In this document: in pieces, positions 42,413 to 49,833 of the stretch
How the letters are laid out: the number at the start of each line of letters is the position of its first letter
How positions within the stretch are numbered: the first letter of the stretch is position 1
Source of the DNA: Streptomyces sp. HB132
Lineage (GTDB): Bacteria > Actinomycetota > Actinomycetes > Streptomycetales > Streptomycetaceae
Direction of reading: 5' to 3'
NCBI RefSeq assembly: GCF_016909575.1
Contig: NZ_JAFBGA010000010.1
Span: forward strand, 62,001 to 126,000
Length of the DNA: 64,000 nt
Translations under genes and position numbers: made by a program
Notes under the pieces: generated by a model
The model's input: only the letters and a program-made list of their open reading frames with translations
Databases searched by the model: none
Told to the model about the DNA's origin: nothing

Positions 42413-43417
42413 ATGCCGTCGGCCGATCTCCCGCTCGACGAATGCCGCGCCTACCGGCCCGTGCTCCCGCTGCCCGGCGGCTTCGACGCCTTCTGGTCCG
42501 GCACTCTGGGCGAGGCCCCTCTCGGCGACGCCGCGGGCAAGCCCCGGTACAGGGAGGTCGACTGCGGGCTGCCTCGCATCCGTACGTACGACGTGAGCGT
42601 TCCGGGGTACGGCGGTCGCCCGGTGCGCGGCTGGCTGCACATGCCCGTCGGCGCCACCGAACCGCTGGGCTGTGTCGTCGAGTTCCTCGGGTACGGGCGC
42701 GGCAGGGGTCTCGCGCACGAGGAGCTGATGTGGGTCTGCGCCGGATACGCGCACCTGGTGATGGACACCCGGGGACAGGGGTGGTCGGCGGCGGGCGGCG
42801 TCACCGCGGACACCGATCCGGGAGCGGCCGGGGCGGTGCCGGGGTTCCTCACCCGGGGTGTCGAGAGCCCCGAGACGTACTACTACCGGCGGGTGTTCAC
42901 CGACGCGGTCCGGTGCGTGGAGGCGATGCGTGAGCATCCCGAGGTCGATCCGGCCCGCGTGGTGGTGACCGGGGTGAGCCAGGGCGGCGGCATCGCGCTG
43001 GCCGTGTCCGGGCTGGTGGAGGGGCTGGCCGGGGTGATGCCGGACGTGCCGTTCCTGTGCAACATCGCCCGGGGCGCACGGATCTCCGGAGCGCCGCCGT
43101 ACACCGAGATCGCCGCCTACCTCCGGCTCTACCGCGACCGCGCCGAGACGGTTTTCCGCACCCTGTCGTACTTCGACGCGGCACACCACGCCACCCGGGC
43201 GACCGCGCCCGCCCTGTTCTCCATCGCGATGATGGACGAGATCTGCCCGCCCTCCACCTGTTTCACCGCCTACAACCACTACGCGGGCCCAAAAGATCTG
43301 CGTGTCTACGAGTTCAACGGGCACGAGGGCGGCACCGCGTACCACCGGGCGGAGCAACTGGCCTGGGTGCACGCCCTGTTCGCCGACCTCCCGGCCGGGC
43401 GTACCGCCCCCTCCTGA
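42413..43417 (+). CDS. CE7-family (acetyl xylan esterase / cephalosporin-C deacetylase) esterase
   Basis: A 334-residue alpha/beta hydrolase close to the CE7 family's ~320 residues. Family motifs are RGQG (DTRGQGWS), the nucleophile elbow GVSQGG (Ser ~187), the acid Asp in MMDEICPPST and the His in NGHEGG. CE7 enzymes remove acetyl groups from sugars. With a sialate operator in its promoter and a sialidase next, it may de-O-acetylate sialic acids or host glycans; this is inference, and xylan-type substrates remain possible. AGGAGG 8 nt upstream gives the start. Confidence 0.88.
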   Translation: MPSADLPLDECRAYRPVLPLPGGFDAFWSGTLGEAPLGDAAGKPRYREVDCGLPRIRTYDVSVPGYGGRPVRGWLHMPVGATEPLGCVVEFLGYGRGRGLAHEELMWVCAGYAHLVMDTRGQGWSAAGGVTADTDPGAAGAVPGFLTRGVESPETYYYRRVFTDAVRCVEAMREHPEVDPARVVVTGVSQGGGIALAVSGLVEGLAGVMPDVPFLCNIARGARISGAPPYTEIAAYLRLYRDRAETVFRTLSYFDAAHHATRATAPALFSIAMMDEICPPSTCFTAYNHYAGPKDLRVYEFNGHEGGTAYHRAEQLAWVHALFADLPAGRTAPS

Positions 43418-43571
43418 CCCCGGAAGCTCTGTTCGCGGACGTCTCCGCGCCTGGGCACCCGCAGCCGGGTGCGCGCCCCGCCCGCCCCCCCCCCCTGACG
43501 CGCCGGCCGATCGCGCCGAGCGCTCCGCTCCATCTCCGTACCTCTCCCCCTCACGAGAAGAGAGACCGTTC
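43418..43571. other. gap between esterase and sialidase with a C11 tract
   Basis: Contains a 7-bp hairpin (GCACCCG/CGGGTGC, 43455-43472) followed by an uninterrupted run of 11 C (43485-43495), the longest homopolymer noticed in the window. No promoter was recognised, so the sialidase is probably co-transcribed with the esterase. Confidence 0.5.
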
Positions 43572-45020
43572 ATGCAGCGCAGAGTCACCTTCGCCATGCT
43601 GTCGGCCGCCGTCCTGGTGGCCACCGCGGCCGGTACCGTCCACGGCGCCCCCACCGTCGCGGCCGGGGCCGGGGAACTCACCTCCCAGGACATCGCGACC
43701 CAGGGGGCCGGATCCCCCTACTACCGCATCCCCGCGCTGACCACCTCCGTCAAGGGCACCCTCCTGGCCGCCTACGACTCCCGCCCCACGCTCGGCGACC
43801 TGCCCGGCAACCTGGGGGTCGTGCTGCGGCGCAGCACCGACGGCGGGGCGACCTGGCAGGCGCAGCAGGTGGTCCGCAAGGAGGCCGCGCCGAAGGGCTT
43901 CGGTGACCCGAGCCTGCTGGTGGACCGCACCACGGGCCGGATCTTCGTCTTCTACGCCGCCTCCGTGAACCAGGGCTTCCTCGGTTCGGCCACGGGCAAC
44001 GACGAGACCGACCCGAACGTCCTCCAGGCCGACTACAGCTACTCGGACGACGACGGGGTGACTTGGACGCACCGCCGCATCACCCGGCAGATCAAGAACC
44101 CGGCCTGGGGCGGCATGTTCGCGGCCTCCGGCGAGGGCATCCAGGTGCGCAACGGCACGTACAAGGGGAGACTGATCCAGCAGTACGCGATCCGGAACAG
44201 CGGCGCCAACTACGCGGTCAGCGCGTACAGCGACGACCACGGCGACACGTGGCGCATGGGCAACCCGGTGGGCCCGGGCGGCGACGAGAACAAGACGGTC
44301 GAGCTGAGCGACGGACGGATCATGCTCAACAACCGCTCCGCGCCCTACCGGACGATCGCCTACTCCACCGACGGCGGGGTCAACTACACGCCGTTCACCC
44401 AGGACACCGACCTGCCGGACCCGGCGAACAACGGCTCGGTCATCCGCTACGCCCCGGACGTCGCCGCCCCCGACCCCAAGTCCTCGTGGCTGCTGTTCAG
44501 CAACACGGAGAGCACCTCCTCCCGGAGCAACCTCACGGTGAAGATGTCCTGCGACAACGGGAGGACCTGGCCGATCCGGAAGGTCGTCGATCCCGGGAGC
44601 GCCGCGTACTCGACGCTGACGCGGCTGCCGGACGGCCGGCTGGGTCTGCTCCACGAGCGGGACGACTACAGGAACATCACCTACTCCTCCTTCGACCTCC
44701 AGTGGCTCGGCGGCACCTGCGCGGACATCACCCTCACCCCGCCGGCCACGATGAAGGCGGGTGCCGGCGCGGAGGTCACGGTCCGGGTCGTCAACCGGAT
44801 GGACGTGAAGCGCTCGGCGGGCACGCTCGGTCTGACCGTGCCCTCGGGCTGGACGACCTCGCAGGTGGCGTTCCCGGCGCTCCGGCCGGGTGAGGGCGCG
44901 AACGTCAAGGTCCCGGTCACGATCCCGGCCGGAGCCTCCGGCGACCACAAGCTCACCGCGACCTACCGGGCCGACGGCAAGCAGGCAGCCGGCAGCCGGA
45001 CGGTGACCGTGACCCCGTAA
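43572..45020 (+). CDS. secreted exo-alpha-sialidase (GH33) with C-terminal NEW3-like domain
   Basis: Releases terminal sialic acid from glycoconjugates outside the cell. The 482-residue preprotein has a signal peptide of about 25 residues. A six-bladed propeller follows (about 40-390) with the Arg triad-type YYRIP motif (Arg52) and Asp boxes STDGGATW, SDDDGVTW, SDDHGDTW, STDGGVNY and SCDNGRTW. GEGIQ may carry the catalytic glutamate. The last ~95 residues form a beta-sandwich of the NEW3/alpha-galactosidase-associated type (AGAEVTVRVVNRM, TSQVAFPALRPGEGANVKVPVTIPA), perhaps for carbohydrate contact. Confidence 0.93.
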   Translation: MQRRVTFAMLSAAVLVATAAGTVHGAPTVAAGAGELTSQDIATQGAGSPYYRIPALTTSVKGTLLAAYDSRPTLGDLPGNLGVVLRRSTDGGATWQAQQVVRKEAAPKGFGDPSLLVDRTTGRIFVFYAASVNQGFLGSATGNDETDPNVLQADYSYSDDDGVTWTHRRITRQIKNPAWGGMFAASGEGIQVRNGTYKGRLIQQYAIRNSGANYAVSAYSDDHGDTWRMGNPVGPGGDENKTVELSDGRIMLNNRSAPYRTIAYSTDGGVNYTPFTQDTDLPDPANNGSVIRYAPDVAAPDPKSSWLLFSNTESTSSRSNLTVKMSCDNGRTWPIRKVVDPGSAAYSTLTRLPDGRLGLLHERDDYRNITYSSFDLQWLGGTCADITLTPPATMKAGAGAEVTVRVVNRMDVKRSAGTLGLTVPSGWTTSQVAFPALRPGEGANVKVPVTIPAGASGDHKLTATYRADGKQAAGSRTVTVTP

Positions 45021-45119
45021 CGCCCCGCCACGAGGGAGGTGTTGCTCCCCTCGTCGCACGCATTCGGCTGCGACGATGGGGGCCGGCACCTCCCGGGACG
45101 ACGGACAGGCGGCAGCGGC

Positions 45120-46298
45120 ATGGCGGCGACGGGTTCACGGATGGGCGTGGTCGGCGGCAGCATCGCCGGGTGCGCGATGGCGGTCGCGGGCATCAGGGCG
45201 GGTGCGGAGGTCACCGTCTACGAGCGCAGCGACGGCGAACTCCGGGACCGGGGGTTCGGGATCGTCATCCCTCCCCCGCTGCACCGTCAAATGGTCGACA
45301 CGGGCTACCTGGACGCCGCCATGCCGACCGCCCCCGTGGCGACCAGGGTCTGGCTGACCCGGGTGCCCGGGGAGCGGTCGGCACGCGAGTTCGCCCGCCA
45401 GCCCAGTCCGGTCACCCCGTGCAACTGGGGTCTGTTGTGGGGGTCGCTGCGTGCCGCCACCGCCGGGGCGCGCCACCACCGCGGGCGTCCCGTCACCTCG
45501 GTAGGGCGGAACTCCGCCGGAGGGGCCGTCGTCCGGACGGCCGAGGGCGAGGACGCGTACGACATCGTCGTGGGCGCGGACGGCCACCGTTCGCTCACCC
45601 GCGGCGTCCTGGCCCCGGACCTGCGGCCGTCCCCGGCCGGGTACACGGTGTGGCGCGGCACGCTTGCGACGGGCGTGTTCGCGGAGCACCGCCGGCCTCG
45701 GGAGCTGTTGCGCAGCGCCTGGGTGACGATCGGTTTCCCCGGTGGGCACGGCATCTTCTACCTGATCCCCAAGGGCGGGCATGCCGGGCCCGACGAACGT
45801 CTGCTCGCGTACGCGATCTACGCGACCCCGCCCGGCGGGTCGCCCGCCGGGACCGGGTACGTACGGCAGCTGGCGGACGAGCACTTCCCCCGGGAGTGGG
45901 CGGACATCGTGGCTCGCGGCGAGCACACGGCCATGACCTGCCATCCCGTCGCCGACCTGCACGCGCCCCTCGCCGCGGATCCGCCGTTCCTGCTCGCGGG
46001 CGACGCCGCGGGGGTCACCCGCCCGCACACGGCGAGCGGGGCGGTCAAGGCGCTGCAGGACGCCCTCTGTCTGGAGCAGGCGCTGCGGACGTCCGCGTCA
46101 CCCGCCGACGCGCTGCGGCGCTACGCCCGCGAGCGGACCCCGGAGGGGGCCAGGCTGGTGGAGCTGGGCCGCAGGCTCGGTCGCGCGCAGGTGGAGTTGG
46201 CACCGGACTGGACCGCGATGGACCAGGGTTCGGTGGACGCGTGGTGCCGCGCCACCCTCGCGGGCACGAGCAGCTACCTCTACGCGGACACCGACTGA
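45120..46298 (+). CDS. FAD-dependent monooxygenase (PHBH-like fold)
   Basis: A 392-residue flavoprotein. The dinucleotide motif is GVVGGSIAGCAMAVAGIRAGAEVTVYER. The middle DG-type motif is IVVGADGHRS and the FAD pyrophosphate segment is FLLAGDAAGVTRPHTASGAVKALQDA. The substrate is unknown. It lies between the sialidase and the second GntR gene but has no evident sialic-acid role. Its 3' end overlaps the convergent GntR gene by 19 bp. It may be an unrelated insertion in the island. Confidence 0.85.
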   Translation: MAATGSRMGVVGGSIAGCAMAVAGIRAGAEVTVYERSDGELRDRGFGIVIPPPLHRQMVDTGYLDAAMPTAPVATRVWLTRVPGERSAREFARQPSPVTPCNWGLLWGSLRAATAGARHHRGRPVTSVGRNSAGGAVVRTAEGEDAYDIVVGADGHRSLTRGVLAPDLRPSPAGYTVWRGTLATGVFAEHRRPRELLRSAWVTIGFPGGHGIFYLIPKGGHAGPDERLLAYAIYATPPGGSPAGTGYVRQLADEHFPREWADIVARGEHTAMTCHPVADLHAPLAADPPFLLAGDAAGVTRPHTASGAVKALQDALCLEQALRTSASPADALRRYARERTPEGARLVELGRRLGRAQVELAPDWTAMDQGSVDAWCRATLAGTSSYLYADTD

Positions 46299-46981
46299 GG
46301 TTCGAGCCGGCACCGGATGCCGTCGAAGTGGGTGCGCATCGCGCGCACCGCTCGCGCGCCGTCGGCGGCCGCGACCGCCTCGACGATCTCGTGGTGCTGG
46401 GAGCAGGTGACGGCCGGGTCCTGGTGGCCGTCGTCGACGTCCTCGCGCACCCGGTCCATGGCTGCCCAGAACGCGTCCAGCACCTCGCTGAGGAGGTGGT
46501 TGTCGAGCGAGGCGTAGAGCGCGAGGTGGAAGGCGCGGTCGGTGGCCCGGGCGACCCGGCCGCCTTGCGCGGCCTCGGCCTCCATCGTCGCCACGAGGGC
46601 CCTCAACACGGCCAGGTCCTCCGCCGGGACGCCTGCGGTGACGGCGCCGACCAGTCCGGTCTCCAGCGCCTCACGCACCTTCATCAGTTCCAGCAGCCCG
46701 GGTTCGCCCTGCCGGTGCCGCACGGCGGCCCGGAAGGCCAGCCCCTCCGCGAAGGGTGACAGGGAGAGCGAGCCGACGAAGGTCCCGTAGCCGCGCCGGA
46801 TCTCGACGACGTTCATGGCCTGGAGCGCCTTGAGCGCCTCGCGCACCGAGACGCGTCCGGCGTCGAAGTGCTCCATCAGCTCGGTCTCGGTGGGCAGCGG
46901 GTCGCCCGGTCCGAGCCTGCGTTCGAGGATCAGTTCCTTGATTCTTCGCTCGATGTCCTGAGCCATGGTGGGGCGGGCCAC
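46280..46981 (-). CDS. GntR-family FCD regulator 2 of the sialate island
   Basis: A 233-residue regulator similar in layout to regulator 1. The winged helix (about 5-72) has IKELILERRLGPGDPLPTE, FDAGRVSVREALKALQ and YGTFVGSLSLS. The FCD domain (about 90-225) has ATDRAFHLALYA and QHHEIVEAV. It is divergent from the lyase-kinase-epimerase operon across operator site 3. The GTG at 46981 was chosen because AGGAGG lies 6 nt upstream; the ATG at 46967 is too far from any ribosome site. Confidence 0.88.
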   Translation of the reverse strand: MARPTMAQDIERRIKELILERRLGPGDPLPTETELMEHFDAGRVSVREALKALQAMNVVEIRRGYGTFVGSLSLSPFAEGLAFRAAVRHRQGEPGLLELMKVREALETGLVGAVTAGVPAEDLAVLRALVATMEAEAAQGGRVARATDRAFHLALYASLDNHLLSEVLDAFWAAMDRVREDVDDGHQDPAVTCSQHHEIVEAVAAADGARAVRAMRTHFDGIRCRLEPQSVSA

Positions 46982-47019
46982 AGCGGTCCTCCTGAGGTGT
47001 CGCCGGCCACCGGCACCTC

Positions 47020-47050
47020 TTGACCGGCCGCCGGGGCATCTGTTTATGGT
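47020..47050 (+). promoter_or_regulatory. candidate promoter of the nanA2-nanK-nanE operon
   Basis: TTGACC (47020-47025), a 19-nt spacer and TATGGT (47045-47050). The third copy of the shared operator starts 14 nt after the -10 box, the same geometry as at the esterase promoter. Confidence 0.5.
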
Positions 47051-47064
47051 GAGTCCAGACATAG

Positions 47065-47079
47065 GACATCTTACGTCTC
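47065..47079. promoter_or_regulatory. sialate-regulon operator, site 3
   Basis: GACATCTTACGTCTC differs from the site 1/2 sequence GACATCTGACGTCTG at two of 15 positions, and is followed at once by ACGTCTC, a second half-site copy. It lies between GntR regulator 2 and the lyase operon. Confidence 0.7.
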
Positions 47080-47145
47080 ACGTCTCTGTCCTGTCTTCCC
47101 TTCCGACGACGGACCGGCGCACCGATCAAGCTGGAGCTCTTCACC

Positions 47146-48105
47146 ATGTCCCTGACCGCACCGCTGCACGGCGTCGTACCGCCGGTCTGCACCCCGCTCG
47201 ACGACCGCGGGGAGGTCGACACGGCCTCCCTCACCCGGCTCGTCGGCCACCTCGTCGACGGCGGTGTGCACGGGCTCTTCGCCCTCGGTTCGACCAGCGA
47301 GGTCGCCTATCTGACCGACGCCCAGCGCGCCACCGCCCTGGAGACCGTGGTCACCGCCGCCGCCGGGCGCGTCCCGGTCCTCGCGGGGGTCATCGACACG
47401 ACCACCGCCCGGGTCACCGAACACGCCCGGACCGCCGCGGAGCTCGGCGCGGACGCCCTCGTGGCGACCGCGCCGTTCTACACCCGTACGCACCCGAAGG
47501 AGACCGCCGGGCACTTCCGCCGGCTGCGCGCCGCGGTCGACCTGCCGCTGTTCGCCTACGACATCCCGGTGGCCGTGCATTCCAAGCTCTCCGCCGCCCT
47601 GGTGCGTGAGCTCGCCGAGGACGGCACCCTCGCCGGCCTCAAGGACAGCAGCGGTGACGAGGGCGGGCTGCGCAGGCTCGTCGTCGAGCTCGGCGGGCGC
47701 GAGGGCCGGGCCCGGGGTCCCGTGCCGCACTTCAGCGTGCTGACCGGCTCCGAGCTCACCGTCGACGCGGCGCTCCTGGCCGGGGCCGACGGTGTCGTGC
47801 CCGGCATCGGCAACGTGGACCCGGCCGGCTACGTCCGGCTCTACGACGCGGCGCGCGCCGGTGACTGGGTGCTCGCCGCCCGGGAGCAGGAGCGGCTCGT
47901 CGAGCTGTTCGCCATGGTCGACGTCGGTCCGGAGCAGGACATGGGCCGCAGCTCCTCGGCGCTCGGCTCCTTCAAGGAGGCGCTGCGGCTGCTCGGTGTC
48001 ATCGACAGCGGTGCCACCGCCTTCCCGCAGATCCCGCTCTCCGCCGAGTCCGTCGCCCTCGTCGCCGAGCGACTGCGCGGCGCCGGTCTGCCGCCGGTCC
48101 GATGA
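47146..48105 (+). CDS. N-acetylneuraminate lyase-type aldolase, copy 2
   Basis: A 319-residue paralogue of the copy-1 lyase. Schiff-base Lys166 (GLKDSSGD) and Tyr138 (LFAYDIPV) are in register. The N-terminal loop is LGSTSE (48-52): it keeps the Ser-Thr pair of E. coli NanA but replaces the usual Gly before Glu with Ser. It forms a tight operon with the ROK kinase and NanE, each overlapping the next by 4 nt (ATGA), which fits cleavage of sialic acid to ManNAc plus pyruvate as the first step. Confidence 0.85.
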   Translation: MSLTAPLHGVVPPVCTPLDDRGEVDTASLTRLVGHLVDGGVHGLFALGSTSEVAYLTDAQRATALETVVTAAAGRVPVLAGVIDTTTARVTEHARTAAELGADALVATAPFYTRTHPKETAGHFRRLRAAVDLPLFAYDIPVAVHSKLSAALVRELAEDGTLAGLKDSSGDEGGLRRLVVELGGREGRARGPVPHFSVLTGSELTVDAALLAGADGVVPGIGNVDPAGYVRLYDAARAGDWVLAAREQERLVELFAMVDVGPEQDMGRSSSALGSFKEALRLLGVIDSGATAFPQIPLSAESVALVAERLRGAGLPPVR

Positions 48106-49091
48106 ACAGCCGTCCGACAGGCACCGCTCCGACCGGCACCGGTCCGAAGAGCGCGGCGGCGACCGGGGCCGTGGTGATCGGCCTCGACCTCGGCGGCACG
48201 AAGATCGCCGCCGCGCTCTTCGCCGACGACGGCAGGGTGCTGGCCCGGCACACCCGGCCCACCCCGGCCAGGGACGGCGCGGCGGCGGTGCTCGACGCGC
48301 TCGCCGCGGCGGCCGCGGAGGTGGACCCCGACGGGCGGGCCACCGCCCTGGGCATCGCCGCCGCAGGGGTCGTCGACCCCCGCAGCGGCATGGTCACCAG
48401 TGCCACCGACTCGATCAGCGGCTGGGCGGGCACCGCGCTCGGCACCGGCCTCGCGGACCGCACGGGGCTGCCGGTGGCCTGCGACAACGACGTACGCGCC
48501 ACCGCCGGGCCGGAGCTCGCCGCGCTGGCGGGCCGCCACGGTTCGCTGCTCTTCGCCGCCGTGGGCACGGGAGTGGGCGGTGCCCTCGCCGTCGACGGGC
48601 GGATGCTGCACGGCGCGTCCGGCATCGCCGGCCACATGGGCCATCTGCCCAGTGCGGAGGCGGCGGGGCTGCCCTGCACCTGCGGTGCCACCGGACACCT
48701 GGAGGTCATCGCCTCCGGTCCGGGCATCACCGCGCACTACGAGCGGCTCACCGGCGCACCGGCAGGCCGGCTCGAAGCGGTCGCCGCCCGCGCCGCCCGG
48801 GGTGAGCGAGCCGCCGTACACGCCATCACCACGGGGGCGACCGCGGCCGGACGGGTGCTCGGCGGGCTCGCCAACGCTCTCGGCCCCGACCGGGTCGTCG
48901 TCGGCGGCGGGGTCCCCCGGATCGGCGCCCTCTACGGCGACGCGCTGACCGCCGCCTTCACCTCCGAGCTGATGCCGCCGCTGCGCGGTCTCGTCCCGGA
49001 GCCCCCTCTCTTCGGCCACGACGCCGCCGTACTGGGCGCCGCCGCCCTGACCACCATCCTTCCCCTCCACCACCCGGGAGCACTCCGATGA
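48102..49091 (+). CDS. nanK: ROK-family sugar kinase, probable N-acetylmannosamine kinase
   Basis: A 329-residue ROK kinase. The phosphate motif is VIGLDLGGTKIAAALFADDG, the catalytic Asp lies in VACDNDVRA, and GTGVGGALAVDGRMLHG and AGHMGH precede the zinc site. The ROK zinc signature C-x-C-G-x-x-G-C-x-E reads CTCGATGHLE, so the third cysteine is replaced by histidine, which could still bind zinc. It phosphorylates ManNAc to ManNAc-6-P in the nan pathway, inferred from its position between the lyase and the epimerase genes. It starts with ATGA overlap. Confidence 0.85.
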   Translation: MNSRPTGTAPTGTGPKSAAATGAVVIGLDLGGTKIAAALFADDGRVLARHTRPTPARDGAAAVLDALAAAAAEVDPDGRATALGIAAAGVVDPRSGMVTSATDSISGWAGTALGTGLADRTGLPVACDNDVRATAGPELAALAGRHGSLLFAAVGTGVGGALAVDGRMLHGASGIAGHMGHLPSAEAAGLPCTCGATGHLEVIASGPGITAHYERLTGAPAGRLEAVAARAARGERAAVHAITTGATAAGRVLGGLANALGPDRVVVGGGVPRIGALYGDALTAAFTSELMPPLRGLVPEPPLFGHDAAVLGAAALTTILPLHHPGALR

Positions 49092-49768
49092 CCGCACAGG
49101 ACCTGGCCGACGCCCTCCGGGGCCGGCTGATCGTCTCCTGCCAGGCGCCCCCCGGCGACCCGATGCGGGAGACCTCCACTCTCGTACGCCTCGCCCTCTG
49201 CGCCGTCGCCGGCGGCGGCTCCGCGATCCGGGCCAACGAGCCGGAGGTCGTCGCCGCGATCGCAGAGGCCGTGGACCTGCCGGTCATCGGTCTGTGGAAG
49301 GACGGCGACACCGGTGTCTACATCACCCCGACCGTCCGGCACGCCCTGGCGGTCGTCGCGGCCGGTGCGGCCGTCGTCGCCGCGGACGCCACCGACCGGC
49401 CGCGCCCCGACGGCTCCACGTTCGCCGAGCTCGTCACCGCGGTGCACGCGGCGGGCGCCCTGGTCATGGCCGACGTCTCCACGCTCGCCGAGGGGATCGC
49501 CGCCGCCGGGCAGGGGGCGGACCTCGTCTCGACGACCCTGTCCGGCTACGTGCCGGGGACACCGGTGCGGACCGGCCCCGACCTGGACCTTGTGACATCT
49601 CTCTCGGCCGCGGTCTCTGTACCGGTCGTCGCCGAAGGACGTATCAATACCCCGGAGGAGGCCGCCGAGGCCATGGCCCGCGGCGCCCACAGCGTCGTGG
49701 TCGGTACGGCCATCACCGCTCCCACCGCTTTGACCTCCCGCTTCGTCGCCGGCCTCGCCCGGCCCTGA
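49088..49768 (+). CDS. nanE: N-acetylmannosamine-6-phosphate 2-epimerase
   Basis: A 226-residue TIM-barrel enzyme that converts ManNAc-6-P to GlcNAc-6-P, which then enters amino-sugar metabolism. NanE motifs are continuous: LIVSCQA-PPGDP, GGGSAIRAN, PVIGLWK, VYITPT, AADATDRPRPDG, VVAEGRINTPEEA and VVVGTAITAP. The length equals the family norm. It overlaps the kinase stop by 4 nt. It is the strongest single marker that the island degrades sialic acid. Confidence 0.94.
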   Translation: MTAQDLADALRGRLIVSCQAPPGDPMRETSTLVRLALCAVAGGGSAIRANEPEVVAAIAEAVDLPVIGLWKDGDTGVYITPTVRHALAVVAAGAAVVAADATDRPRPDGSTFAELVTAVHAAGALVMADVSTLAEGIAAAGQGADLVSTTLSGYVPGTPVRTGPDLDLVTSLSAAVSVPVVAEGRINTPEEAAEAMARGAHSVVVGTAITAPTALTSRFVAGLARP

Positions 49769-49833
49769 GCAGCCCTCACCACTAGGGACGGCGACCCGGC
49801 GACGGGACGCCGTCCCCGCACCAGGAGCGCACC

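Noticed and set aside
43485-43495. C11 tract as evidence of a frameshifted gene
   Set aside because: It lies in a non-coding gap; both flanking genes are intact in frame.
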